Below, in pieces: positions 35,651-47,050 of a stretch of 64,000 nucleotides of DNA. Under the pieces are notes generated by a model. The model made no database searches. It was given only the letters and a program-made list of their open reading frames with translations, and was not told the DNA's origin. The DNA comes from Perognathus longimembris pacificus (Eukaryota; Chordata; Mammalia; Rodentia; Heteromyidae): the NCBI RefSeq assembly GCF_023159225.1, contig NC_063161.1, positions 122,240,958 through 122,304,957 of the forward strand, given 5' to 3'. How positions within the stretch are numbered: position 1 is the stretch's first letter; every line of letters begins with the position of its first letter. A program made the position numbers and the translations under genes.

Positions 35651-36960
35651 AAATAAAAAAATAGGAATGGAGGGATATGGTGTTGAAAAGATAGATGAAG
35701 TCAAATCATACAAAAAAAATAGACCACATTCTAAGAAAAATATAGTACTGTTGAAGAATTTTCAATAGAGTAATGTTTCACAGAGTTTCATTTTATTTTT
35801 ACTTAGGTCTTAAAGTAGATTTCATGGTACTACATATGCAAAATGGGAGACATAGAAGACACAGTCACCCAAATCAGACTAAATTTTAAAAATGAGTAAG
35901 TCCTTACAGAACTACAAATAAAAAAATCTTTTTATTTTATACCAGCTTGAGTGCACAGAAGGGACACTCTTCTAGCAAATTATTGCCTTATCATCCAGTT
36001 AGTAAATTTCTGTTTCTATTGACAAGGTATTCAGGTACAAAATCATATTCATACTGTTCTTTTTACCAATAAGCAAGAACAATTGCCTTTGCTATTACAA
36101 TTTATGATTACAATATTTTTGCATGGAATAAAGTTTCAGTTTCTTTAATGAAATAAGACTGAATATTTCTCTTAATGAACTAAGTTTTGCAATGAGAAAG
36201 CTATGACAGAAACACCTATGTACTATTTTGAGTGTCAGAGGCAAATAGAATAAAAATGTATTCTTTAGTGATGAGATTGTACCAAGTGAAAAGCAATTTA
36301 AAAATAGTATGAGCAGGGTAGATTTTGTATACATTCAAATGAGAAAAGCTGCTGAGAAAAATTGATTTTGTGTAGTACATAATAGTGTTAAATGTAAATA
36401 TATATGTGTATCAACTGCACAATTCCCAACAATCCTGTTAACCAGTTGATATAAAAGAAAAGGACCTTTTTATATCTTGATAATAACAAACTATCATATA
36501 CTATCAAATCAATCATTAGTTATTGGCTGAAGTACCATTATTGGAAAAGTATGTAAATTGTGACCATAAAGACAATGATATATGATTTCTTAGTATATTA
36601 AATTCAAAACAATTAAGGGGAATGTAACTAAACATGGAATACAATGATATATTTTTAAATCTAACTTTTGACATTTTAGTTTTAGTAGAGAAAAAGAAAG
36701 CATATGGTACTAAATAATTACTATTACACTGAATGCTCTGATTCAGATAATTTTGCATATATTTAATTTATAAGTTTCCTTTTTCCTGATGTTTGATTAG
36801 AAAGACTAAACACACATGGAATGCATGCATAGTATTATGAAATATGGTAAAAACATAACTTCCACACTTGGACTTTCATTCTTTTTCTAAAAGATGACAT
36901 GTACATTATAAAGTTGGTAATACACTGATCTGCATAAGAATGATGGGGAAGTTAAATTAA
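35651..36960. other. Unassigned AT-rich DNA
   Basis: Nothing recognisable. Confidence 0.45.
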
Positions 36961-36974
36961 GAAAGTTAGAGAGC

Positions 36975-37207
36975 AGGGAGCTAGTGGCTTATACTTGTAA
37001 TCCTAGCTACTAAGGAGACTGAGATGTGAAGATCATGGTTCAAAGCCAGTCCAGACAGGAAAGTCTGTGAGACCCTTATCTCCAATTAAGCACCAAAATC
37101 CATAAGTGGAACTGTGGCTGAAGTAGTAAAGCACTAACTAGACTTGAGCATAAAAGCTCAATGATAGCAGTCAAGTTCTGAGCTCAATCCCAAGGTGCAG
37201 CAGAAAA
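36975..37207 (+). mobile_element. Compound SINE (7SL-like head, Geo-like tail)
   Basis: A clear example. The head is 'ctagtggcttatacttgtaa' then 'tcctagctactaaggagact', which is 7SL/B1/Alu-like. The middle is 'aaagccagtccagacaggaa' and 'tctccaattaagcaccaaaa'. The tail is 'ggaactgtggctgaagtagt' through 'gagctcaatcccaaggtgc', which is Geo-like. Imperfect flanking repeats (aagaaagttaga versus aaagaaatttag) may be its target duplication. Confidence 0.8.
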
Positions 37208-37278
37208 AAAGATAAAGAAATTTAGTGAATAATTAAGGATGCTTCTACATTATTACTTTAAATATTATCATGTACTTT

Positions 37279-38319
37279 CCATCTCACCCCAGTAAGAATG
37301 TCATATATCAAGAAACCTAACAATAACAATTGTTGGAGGGGATGTGGCCAAAAGGGAACCCTACTTCATTGTTGGTGGGAATGTAAACTGGTTCAGCCAC
37401 TTTGGCAAGCAGTATGGAGATTCCTCAGAAGGCTAAATATAGAACTCCCCTATGACCCAGCAGCCCCACTTTTGGGTATCTATCCAAAAGACCACAAACA
37501 AAATCACAGTAATGCCACCAGCACAACAATGTTCATTGCAACACAATTTGTCATAGCGAGAATATGGAACCAGCCCAGATGCCCCTCAGTAGACGAATGG
37601 ATCAGGAAAATGTGGTACATATACACAATGGAATTTTATGCCTCTATCAGAAAGAATGACATTGTCCCATTTGTAAGGAAATGGAAGGACTTGGAAAAAA
37701 TTGTACTAAGTGAAGTGAGCCAGACCCAAAGAAACATGGACTCTATGGTCCCCCTTATTGGGAATAATTAGTACAGGTTTAGGCAAGTCATAGCAGAGCA
37801 TCAGAAGGCCCAATAGCTATACCCTTATGAACACATAAGATGATGCTAAGTGAAATGAACTCCATGTTATGGAAACAATTGTTATATCACAGTTGTAACT
37901 ACTTTCAACGTCCCATGTGTATCTGTAGCTTCTATTATTGATGATGTTCTTGTATCACCTTCCTGTGGTTGTACCTACACTATCTCTGTAATCTTATCTG
38001 AGTATATTGGAAACCGTGTATACTGATATTGGAAGTAGGAAATTGAAAGGGAATACCAAATTTGAGAGACACAGGGTAAAAAAAGACAAACAACTACAAA
38101 AGCAATACTTGCAAAACTGTTTGGTGTAAGTGAACTGAACACCTCCATGGTGGGGGGGGGGAAGGAAAGGGGGAGGAGGGAGGGGGGTATGAGGGACAAG
38201 GTAACAAACTGTACAAGAGATGTATCCAGTGCCTAACATATGAAACTGTAAACTTTCTGTACATCAGTTTGATAATAAAAATTTGAAAAGAAAAAAAAAG
38301 ATATATACTCTAAAAAAAA
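37279..38319 (+). mobile_element. L1 insertion, 5'-truncated, about 1 kb
   Basis: The insert starts at 'ccatctcaccccagtaagaa' within ORF2 and runs through the C-terminus, 3'UTR (with the G-rich tract at 38150-38190) and A-tail. A perfect 15-bp target duplication (attatcatgtacttt) lies at 37264-37278 and 38320-38334. An A-rich tail interrupted by 'gatatatactct' precedes the right repeat. Confidence 0.95.
37298..37771 (+). pseudogene. L1 ORF2 C-terminal domain, open fragment
   Basis: 157 codons from an internal Met to the natural ORF2 stop are intact. The cysteine-rich motif is C12, C16, H24 and C29 (CX3CX7HX4C), followed by LLGIYPKDHK, TTMFIATQFVIARIW, CPSVDEWIRKMWYIYTMEF and the C-terminal VPLIGNN. 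It is only the end of a protein of normally over 1,200 residues, with no reverse transcriptase and no promoter, so it is a dead but little-damaged fragment. Confidence 0.9.
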
Positions 38320-38334
38320 ATTATCATGTACTTT

Positions 38335-39990
38335 TCCCTTGTCAGTAAAGGATGTACTTAATACAGTTCTCACTGACCAACCATACCATCTCAGCCATAA
38401 ATTTTGGCTTGAAGGATAAAAAGTTAACAGGCACAGTACTGCTCTGGAGGATCCGGTCGTTCACACAGAGTGCAGGCAATGTGGTGTTCATCCAGTATCA
38501 CCCTAGGGTGTCATTCGTGTGCAGCTTAAAAAATCCCAGACTATTTGAAGCTCAAGAGACTATTTTTATTATTTTCCTGTATATTAGTGGGGTGGGGGGC
38601 AGGAATCTGCCAGTTACTATTTTCCTGTATAATACTAAAAACATAAGGGATGAATAGCCTATAGCAGCTTTGTGGCAAGTTAAAATATTTACCAAGTCCT
38701 AACACTTTCCCCAGCCTTGCATCCTCAATGAAGTACACAGGTAGCCAGATACATAAAATTAGGGAACTTTTATGTCCATCCAGCAAAAATATAGAATTTG
38801 CTTGAATAAATAGACATTTGCCTCGGAAACTGAATCCAGTGTTTACTCGTATTTAACTCATCCTGTTCACTTTGATCAATATTTACAAATATACTGATTA
38901 ACAACGTCGTGCCCTGATAAGAATTCCTTGACTTCCCATTGGTAAAACAGTAGGTTCTTTGATGCAATTATAAGGGAAAAAGAATAAGCGGTAGGAGAGA
39001 AGAAAAGGAGGAGAGAAAAGGAAAAGAGAGCTAGGAAAAAGAAAAAGAGAAGGGAGCAAAAATAGGATTGGTAAGGAAGGAGAAGTTCTTCAATCTTGAT
39101 GAAAATGTCAAAAAAAAAAAAAACTGTGATGATATAAAACCCACCTTCCTCATCACACTGGCAGAGAAAAGATAAGCACAGTATCCACTGAAACATTTTC
39201 TTGGTGCTGGTAGTTAAGTTTATGCTAGTTCTCTTAATTACCATGTCTTCTTCACATTTCTGTTTTAATTTTCCTAATTAGAAAAAAATAGACATGGACA
39301 GTAACCTAACTTTGGGAATTTAAGAAGGCTAATCCCTGAGCCTAAAGCATTTCCATGGGCTGAGTATTGACTTAGTGTTTTTTTATTTTATTTTACCATT
39401 CGGTATTTACTGAGCACCCATGATAACCAGCACACCATCCTGGTGACCAAACGCAACCACTAGAAAATTGGCAGCGAATGATCGGTGCTCTCCCGGGACA
39501 CAGCACTGTGCTTCGGAACCAACAGTGTGATGAAATATTTTATAGAGTAGTTCCAGTTGAACTAATTACCACCCACCTCCATCTGTGCCATTTGGTTCCT
39601 TGCCAACATTGTATGTTATTGTGTGACTATGGGCATATTTATCATTCCCAGAGGCTTATGTGAAAAGTAACTATATCTAAATCTCTTGGGGGGAATTTTT
39701 AAACAATATCAGTGACTAGGCCCCCAAAATTTAAATCTTGAATCTTTGATGATTGCACAAAAGTGTTGTTTCTGTGCATGATCATCCTCAGGTGAGAAGA
39801 ATTTAGTAAAATCAAAAAGTGCTCCAATATACATGCAGAAAAAGAAAAAAATACACATTGATATTGTTTAATTAGAAAGGAAATACCTGGTATCATTACA
39901 TGATTCACAGGGCATTGTTGTGTTCAGGTAAGAAGAAATGTCACCATTTAGTGACAGATCTGAAGATTCAATTGGAATCCTATTGAATTT
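38335..39990. other. Unassigned DNA
   Basis: No gene recognised. A purine tract (38985-39060) is present. The part 39370-39660 has several CpGs and no identified repeat; its 'tatttactgagcacccatga' faintly recalls an ancient L2/MIR end. Confidence 0.4.
38985..39062. repeat. Purine-rich GA tract
   Basis: GGAGAGAAGAAAAGG-type repeats, nearly all purine. Confidence 0.8.
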
Positions 39991-39994
39991 GAAT

Positions 39995-40190
39995 GTGGCT
40001 CCTCTTCTAGCAGCTGTGTGATATTTGTTAGGTTACTTTAATTCTCTGTCTGACTTGTGGAAGAGAGATGCAATTCGTCAGCATTAGGCTTATCTCATTG
40101 GCTGTGAAAGTTAAGTATAAATAGATGTCAAATACTTGAAAACTACCTGCATACAGTATATGCCCAGGAAATGTTGGCCATCATTTGCAA
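39995..40190 (+). mobile_element. MIR SINE relic
   Basis: The order 'gcagctgtgtgatatttgtt', 'aggttactttaattctctgt', 'cttatctcattggctgtgaa', 'cctgcatacagtatatgccc' and 'aggaaatgttggccatcat' follows MIR from its core to its 3' end. Confidence 0.75.
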
Positions 40191-41925
40191 TATGCAGTAA
40201 TAAGTTAATATAAATCCATGCTACAGTGAATGTGGAGTAAAAAGTTCTTTGTATATTCCAGTTATATTCTCAGTAATTCATTAAATTAGAAGCTTCTCTT
40301 TTGCATCTGTCTTTGAAAGTAAGATTTCACACAAAAAATAGGTATAATAATATTTCAGTTGCTAAAGAATAAATTCTCTTCACTGTGGTGAATATTCTTT
40401 TTAATTTGGTATGTTTTAGTGCAACTTGAGAGAAAAGAGTAATTCTTAGTAAATACTGATCTTTTATTGTAGCCCATCTCAAAAAGTTCACAAAACATAC
40501 AAAAGAAATGTTTTGTCTAGAAGCAAAACATAGAGAGTGAAAAAATAATAATAACCAACAATTCACCCTTCAGGTGAATTTTATTTTTTCTGTGTAGATT
40601 TTTTAATTGAAAACAAAAGTGAGCAGTAAACAAATATGTTTGTTAAAAGTGCAGTAAAAATTCTGCTCCTCTTTTCCTGACAGATTCACAGAATTCAGAG
40701 ACACTCTTTGTAATACAGAAAATTCATGTTAGTCTTTGCCAAATTTAACTGCAGTGAATGGAAAATCTGAGGTTACTGTCAGATTATGCAGGATGTAAGA
40801 TATTCCTTCACAAATACCCTCCACATTTCATGCCCATAAATTATTAATGTGTGCTGTGGCTGTTAGGGCAATGTATGGAAACTGGTCCAGAATCACAAAT
40901 CTCAAATAAAAGTAAATGGTTAAAAGTGAAAGGGAGACAGTTATATTGGTTTGGTGAGAGTTGAAACATTCCTTCATCTCCATCAGCATTGGTTTTAAAG
41001 ATCTGAATAACACATGGACTGATGAATAATTCAGATTTCATTTATTAGTCCAGTGACCCTACACATGGCTTCATCAAAATGAAAATAATGTTATTCTCCT
41101 GCTTCATCCTCTACAAAATGGAAAATATGTATGTAACAGAAAAGACATGTTTGATGAACAGTATTCCAGCATATTGTATACACATACATTTGCATGTCAT
41201 ACATTTAGAAGAAATGTCGAGATAAAAAAATTTCAATGATATATAAAGGAGACCATCTTGCCCCCTACTGGCTGCTGAGTTAGTTCTGTTAAAAAAAATG
41301 CTGGTAGTCCTGCAACTGGTTATCTGGGCAACTAGAAACCAGACAAGATAACAATATACATCTATGTTCTTAGTCTAGAATTGAAACTAAGAGAATTACC
41401 ACCAATGCATGCTAAGGGATATATCTTGAAAGAATTTTCCTCACCAGTCTTTCATATCTGTTTCTAAAGATTTAGGTCCATCACACTAAACTTTCTGACT
41501 TAGGAACTAGAAAGAGCTGATGATGTTTTTCACTATGACAAAGATTAAAAGAAAAGGAACCTATTTCTTGGTGGTAACTAGCTTGAATAAAATAATTATT
41601 TGAACAGATTAAGTGTGAGGCACTTTCTTACAAATGAGGAAGTTTACTAAAGTTTGTTGCTAAGAAGCAATGTGGTAATCTATATTGCTCCTGCCTCTCA
41701 TTGGAAAGTCATTCTTTCCAGTAACAGTAATCTATTATTTCATTTATTGGAAGATTTTTATCTTAACCCAACACTTTTTTTTTGGTGTAACTCAATGTGA
41801 ATAAACTTTTTCATCAATTAGTCCAAAGTATTAAAATTAAAATTTTACTATGGCTCTATGAAAATCCACACTATATAACAAAATATCTTTGTGATACAGT
41901 CTTGCTCTATAAGACATTCAAAACT
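40191..41925. other. Unassigned DNA
   Basis: No gene recognised. It holds a strong CTCF-like motif at 41259-41271, listed separately. Confidence 0.45.
41259..41271 (-). promoter_or_regulatory. Candidate CTCF-binding motif
   Basis: The minus strand reads ccagtagggggca, which fits CCASYAGRKGGCR at all 13 positions. CTCF is the zinc-finger protein that marks chromatin loop anchors. The motif is not inside a SINE I can recognise. Binding is inferred, not shown. Confidence 0.5.
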
Positions 41926-41934
41926 GTGAGTAGC

Positions 41935-42080
41935 TGTGGTGATGCACAACTGTCATCTTAGCAATTGGGATGCTGATGAAGGAGTATTATGAGTTTGAGT
42001 CCATTCTGAGTTACACAACAAATTCAGGGCCAGACCAGCCTATAGAGTAAAATGCTATTCCTATCAAAATAAGTGTGAAA
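41935..42080 (+). mobile_element. B1/7SL-like SINE monomer, old
   Basis: The order 'gctgtggtgatgcacaactg', 'tcatcttagcaattgggatg', 'gagtttgagtccattctgag' and 'agaccagcctatagagtaaa' is that of a B1-type monomer, heavily diverged. Confidence 0.65.
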
Positions 42081-42084
42081 AATA

Positions 42085-43955
42085 TGTGAGACAATATAAA
42101 ACCTTTCACTTTCTAGGCATGAAAAGATTAAGAGTGGGAATTAAAGAATGATTCAGAGTGCTCTTTCAGAATGTGTAGAAATTGGCTCACCACCAGCTTC
42201 CAGGGGATCCGGAGCATTGCCTAAAAGTAAGGGAAATAGTTTCCTGCACTGAATTTATTCATTAAAAGGTTGACCTAATGAGCTTGTGAAAGGAAACTAG
42301 CCGTTATGCTTTTAAGTAGCTACACTCAGTGTTAGTAAAGCAAAAGATCTATGAAAGTTTCCTTCAGGACAGAACTGCCCTATTTACTTAGCAAATGAAA
42401 AAGTGTTAGTGAGAAGCCTACTAGTTTGCCATCCCAAGCTCCTTAGGTGAACTGTTACCTGGAGATGTATGCAGATGACTAAAAAAGAGATGGCAAAGCT
42501 ATCTCCAGATTCCCAAGGCCAAGAAAGGAGTAAGCAAGCAGTGGAAGATGAGTCTATCCCCCCTCAAATGAGTATCACAAGGAAAATTCATTCAAGGTTT
42601 TAAAAAAAAAAAAACTAGGCCTTCGGGATATGTCTAAGCTATAAAGTATTTAAACTAGACAAGCATAACGATGCTAGCACAACAACACTTTAGCTCTCTC
42701 TGGTTTACCATTTTCCCAGCTTCCAGCGCAGTCAGAATTCTTGATTTACAAGGTGCAGAATAACAGACAGAATATCAACTAAATAAAGTGAATTCACCAT
42801 CTTTCCCCAGGGCAGATTCCTACTTGTAAGAGGACTACATACCAAGGCAAAAGAGAAGGCTTCCATCTTATATAACACTTGATGGATATTGTAATTAGAA
42901 AGTTATTGAAAATAACATTGTAATTAAGAAACTGGGACTTTGTTCTGCAACTTAAAGTAGTATAGCCTCATAATTCCTAAAAGTTAACAGAGAAGTCTTG
43001 GGCCTGCCCAAATTTTCATTAGGAGTAAAATTGGGCCAGTGAATAGATATAAAGAGATGAAAAGAGACAAAATAGGTTATTTTATGACAATACCTATGAG
43101 TAATTCTTGTGCAAATGTCCAAGCTTCTCTACCTCCACCTGACTTTTTACTATCCTGCTTTATCTAGCCTTTGCCCTCTCATGTCAAGTGGTACAAAGTA
43201 AGTATTTATGAGTGTGTCTTTTCCCTATATATCAGCTCTCATCCAAAAAATAAAAACCCCCATAGTCAATTTAAGTATGCTTCCTAGAACCTTCTATCAT
43301 GTTGTACTAATTCTGCCTTTTCTAGCTACATAGAATAAATTAAGTGCCTCTTTCCTGTGACAGTTCTCTTAAAAAAGAACCATTATTTTTGTTCTTCTAC
43401 ACATCCATCTTTTTTTATGCTAAAAACCCTCCAGTTTACCCAAAATCTGTTTGGGTCTTTTCAGGACTTCTTCAGAATCTCAGCATTCTGTCTCTTCCTA
43501 TGATATGATTTTTTAAATACCTGTTTCTTTAATAATGTATTATAATGAACATTTATCTAAGAAAATAATGTACTAAATTTCCATAAAGTCATAAAATCTT
43601 GAAGCTAGCAATCAGATATTTAGTTCTGAGAACTAAGTGCTATTCACATTTATTTCATTTTGTCGTGGGAAGTGACTTCTTAAAGTAATACTTCTAGCTT
43701 CCTGCTTATCCTTCATTTATGCATCCTGAGAGAACATAAGTTGCCAAGTTCCTAAGTACTAGCCTTTGGTCCAGCTTTTGTAGCATAATCTACTAACAGA
43801 TCATAATCAACAGGGATTAAATCTCATTACTTTCTACCAAATACCTATAAAAGTAAATGGTTTGGATAGGTCAAAATTTTCTGAGTAATCTGTCCCAAGA
43901 AAGAGACCAGATGGTAGGAGGAAATAAAGTAGGCTGAGAAAACAAGAACCTGAAA
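42085..43955. other. Unassigned DNA
   Basis: No gene recognised. At 42600-42685 an A-run followed by 'aggccttcgggatatgtcta' may be a decayed ID-like element. Confidence 0.4.
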
Positions 43956-43973
43956 GTCACTTTCTAAATTCTG

Positions 43974-44088
43974 GTTGGGGTTTTTTTTAACTGTATTTTT
44001 TTTGTGTTTTCTTTTTTGGTACTGGGGATCGAACCCAGGACCTTGCACTTGCTAGGCAAGCGCTTTGCCGCTGAGCTACATCCCAGCC
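43974..44088 (-). mobile_element. Monomeric ID SINE (antisense), well preserved
   Basis: On the minus strand the body starts 'gggctgggatgtagctcagc'. The A box is tagctcagcgg, an exact match to TRGYNNARNGG. The B box is ggttcgatccc, and the body ends 'cccagtacc' before an A-rich tail. A perfect 16-bp target duplication (cactttctaaattctg) lies at 43958-43973 and 44089-44104. It is the cleanest monomeric ID in the window and lacks the Geo half. It is a retroposed tRNA-Ala relative, not a tRNA gene. Confidence 0.95.
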
Positions 44089-44520
44089 CACTTTCTAAAT
44101 TCTGTTATCCAAATAATTTCACCCTAATTGATAGTGATTCCTTTAATCATTCTTTCAATTGACACTGGTAAGAATGGACATAATTTTTGCCTTCAACATT
44201 TCAATACCTGTTCCTCTAGTTTGGCAACTAGGCAGAGAAAAGGAAAATGAATTACACATGCACATTCCATACATACATATTCCAGGTTTATACTGTAATA
44301 AGACTGGTTCCATGGGGCTTAGAGAGTGAATGGCCAGCAGCTGATCATGTCTAGCAATGGTAAAATGAAGTTATCTGTAATGCAGTAGCTGGAAAAATCA
44401 AGTTTCTAAGACATTATTAGAATGTGGTCTGCACCACCCTCCCTTAAAATAGGTGCAGCTTTTATGTAAGCAAGTATGGCTGAGACAAAGGTATAATTAC
44501 ACAGAAAAGATAGGTCTTTT

Positions 44521-44738
44521 TTGGGGGGGGGTATTTTTTTTTTTTGGCCAGTCCTGGGGGTTGGACTCAGGGCCTGAACACTGTCCCTGGCTTCCTTTTG
44601 CTCAAGGCTATCACTCTGCCACTTGAGCCACAGCCCCACTTCTGGCCATTTTCTGTATATGTGGTGCTGGGGAATCGAACCCAGGGCCTCATGTGTACAA
44701 GGCAGGCACTCTTGCCACTAGGCCATATCCCCAGCCCC
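44521..44738 (-). mobile_element. IDL-Geo dimeric SINE (antisense), young
   Basis: T-rich and G-rich tail complement, then 'ggccagtcctgggggttgga', the antisense Geo half, 'ggccattttctgtatatgtg' and the antisense ID half with 'ggggaatcgaacccagggcc'. A perfect 16-bp target duplication (aaaagataggtctttt) lies at 44505-44520 and 44739-44754. Confidence 0.95.
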
Positions 44739-44754
44739 AAAAGATAGGTCTTTT

Positions 44755-45365
44755 AAGCACTTGGAAAGAACAATTATTTACTACATTTTTGTGACTACAT
44801 GTGATGCACAGATGGAGAAGCCAACCTTGCACAGGCAGCAGTTGAGTCCTGTGTCTATCATGGAGTGTAGACAAGGCCTGAGCTTCCATTAGTGTCAGAC
44901 ATGGATCACCAAACCTCCTGTCACACAGTCCCCCCTTTTGGAAGCATGCAGAGTAAGAATTGGCAAGAATGATTTTTAACATTTTGTTTCACTTATCCAT
45001 TTAATTCAACATCTCAAGAAAATCTGACTTGGGGCTATAAAGACTGCAGTGCAATTTGTAAGGATTTACATATGCAATCTACTGTTTGCAGTTTAATTTT
45101 TCCTTTGCAAAATTTATATTAATGATGCACGTAAATTAAAATGTGTAGCTCCTCTGAATTATTAGCCTTAACCCAATGATATAGCAATGCAAATATAAGC
45201 ATGTTGGGTAGGAATAATTTTGGACTTCTGTGTCTAGAGCTACATGCTTGGGAATTATACTGGACTTAATTTTATACTGATTATATTTAGTATCAAATAT
45301 ATTATATGGGAATTTTATAGTAATAATTAAAGAGATAGTGAATTGTTATTTCTAAGTATCATGAG
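44755..45365. other. Unassigned DNA
   Basis: Nothing recognisable. Confidence 0.45.
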
Positions 45366-45369
45366 AATG

Positions 45370-45532
45370 TGATGGTTGATCTTGGTTGGCTACTTAACTG
45401 GACTGAAATGCATCTAGGTAATTAGGAAAGTACATCTCTGGTTGAGTCCGTGAGGGTGTGTCCAGACAGGATTAAGCAATGGGAAGAGCCTTGGTGAGGC
45501 AGTGCCATCTCATTGACTAAGACCCAAGACAG

Positions 45533-45566
<34 letters not shown>

Positions 45567-45715
45567 ACTGAGTGTAAGTATTTTCTCTCTCTCTCTCTCT
45601 TCATTTGCCTACCAGTTTCAGAAAAGTGCTTTCCACCATGATGGGCTTGACATATGAAACTGGGAGTCAAAATAAATCATGAATTTTGTCACAGAAATGT
45701 AAAATAAACAAAATG
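45370..45715 (+). mobile_element. Interspersed repeat of unassigned family
   Basis: The start 'gtgatggttgatcttggttg', the middle 'gagtccgtgagggtgtgtcc' with 'agacaggattaagcaatggg', and the end 'gggagtcaaaataaatcatg' with 'aattttgtcacagaaatg' are wording I know from a common mammalian interspersed repeat but cannot name safely. GT (45536-45565) and CT (45584-45600) microsatellites have expanded inside it. Confidence 0.55.
45536..45600. repeat. (GT)n and (CT)n microsatellites
   Basis: About 15 GT units, then after 18 bases about eight CT units. Confidence 0.95.
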
Positions 45716-45719
45716 TCTT

Positions 45720-46095
45720 AATAGATGTCTTGAAAAGACTTGATATATACACTATTCTAAATAATTTCTGAGTAGTTTATGGAGCAATTGTTATAATTAG
45801 ACAAGACACCTCATGCAAATTGAAGCGGAACTTGCATACACTTAATATTTCTGACAAATGGATTCTGACAAACAAAAGCTAAGACTGTTGCAGTAAATGG
45901 CTCAGGGAGGACTACCTAGGCCCCACTCCTCAATTTTCATTGTGAAACGCCTTGCTAAAGTGACAATCTTCCACTTTCCAAGTTGTTTCTTCTACTTCAT
46001 GTCCGAGGACTAAAGTACTTGCTTAGCAAATTATAGCCAATGGCCAAACTTCCTAACTAAGATCTAATCTACTAAAAGTACAAAATACCAATAAT
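45720..46095. other. Unassigned DNA
   Basis: Nothing recognisable. Confidence 0.45.
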
Positions 46096-46099
46096 TTGC

Positions 46100-46285
46100 A
46101 CCAAAGATTGTGGATAATACCTATAATCCTAGCTACTCAGGAGGTTGAGATGTGAGGACCTCAGTTCAAAGCCAGCCCATGCAGAAAAGTCCATGAGACT
46201 CTTACCTCCAATTCACCACCAAAAAGTGGAGATGTGACTCAAATGACAGAGTACCCAGTCTGGAGCAAAAATGCCAAGAATGCAT
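46100..46285 (+). mobile_element. Compound SINE (7SL-like head, Geo-like tail)
   Basis: The head is 'ataatacctataatcctagc' then 'tactcaggaggttgagatgt', the middle 'cagttcaaagccagcccatg' and 'cttacctccaattcaccacc', and the tail 'gtggagatgtgactcaaatg'. The end of the tail is degraded. Confidence 0.78.
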
Positions 46286-46375
46286 CACAGTAAGCATCAC
46301 AGAAATCACTGACCCATAAAGACAGTCACAAAGGGAAGAAAGGATCTACAAGACAATCTGGGAATAAGTAACAAC

Positions 46376-46575
46376 AATAATAACAACAACAACAAAAACA
46401 GCAAAGATAAGTCCTTCTCTATAAATAATTTAAATAGATGGAACTCTCCTATCAAAAACCTTAGAATCACTGAAGATAGATTAGATAGATAGATAGTGAT
46501 AATCTTATATAGATATATACAATATATATATACATATGTGTTTTACATATATATGTATATACTAAATCTAGCTAT
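46376..46575. repeat. AAC, ATAG and TA-rich low-complexity region
   Basis: An AAC/AAT triplet stretch (46376-46400), ATAG units (46478-46496) and TATA-rich sequence (46500-46575). Confidence 0.8.
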
Positions 46576-46604
46576 ATGTTGACTACAACAGACTCATTTT
46601 TCTG

Positions 46605-46985
46605 ATTCTTTACAAAAAATATTATTGTAGAGTTGAGAGGTTACAGTTACACGAGTCAGGCAATGGATACAATTCTTATTGAATCATGTCTTCCCTTCCC
46701 TTGCTTTCTCTAAGTTTTTCTCTCCCCTCCCCACCCACAAGACATACAGTTCATTTTCCATATAGTGTCTAGTGAGTACCACTATTGTAATTGTTCACCC
46801 TTTGTTCCACTTTCTCTGTGCCCCACTTTACCCTCCCAAATACAAACAAACTAATAAGAGACAAAAGGAAAAGAAAAAAAGAAAAACCAACTGAAAGAAA
46901 TTTCTTGTTTCCTTCCTTAGAGATCATTTCATAAAACATTACTTTATATATCATATGCACATAGCTATTAAGTCTTTGTCATCCA
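46605..46985 (-). mobile_element. Older L1 3'UTR (antisense)
   Basis: The segment 'gagttgagaggttacagtta' with 'caggcaatggatacaattct' is the diverged counterpart of the antisense L1 end seen at 4.7, 8.2 and 57.2 kb. A CT-rich tract (46690-46735) is the complement of the purine tract, followed by 'tttgttccactttctctgtg'. Confidence 0.6.
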
Positions 46986-47050
46986 CTTCTATGAAGACCC
47001 TCCTTTGACCTCAATGTGTGAAAGTCTAGAAACCTATATAATTTATCATT

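Noticed and set aside
39370..39660. CpG-containing segment as a promoter or exon
   Set aside because: CpG density is modest, no TATA, splice or open frame supports it, and it may be an ancient repeat.
42600..42685. Possible decayed ID element
   Set aside because: The A box is lost and the B box is barely recognisable, so it could be coincidence next to an A-run.
43974..44088. tRNA-Ala-like sequence with intact A and B boxes
   Set aside because: It has a 16-bp target duplication and an A-rich tail and cannot form an acceptor stem with a proper anticodon arm, so it is an ID SINE rather than a tRNA gene.
46986..46992. acttcta as target duplication partner of the repeat at 47342-47348
   Set aside because: The left copy lies about 58 bases from the viral edge, so a seven-base match may be chance. 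It is mentioned but not used as evidence.
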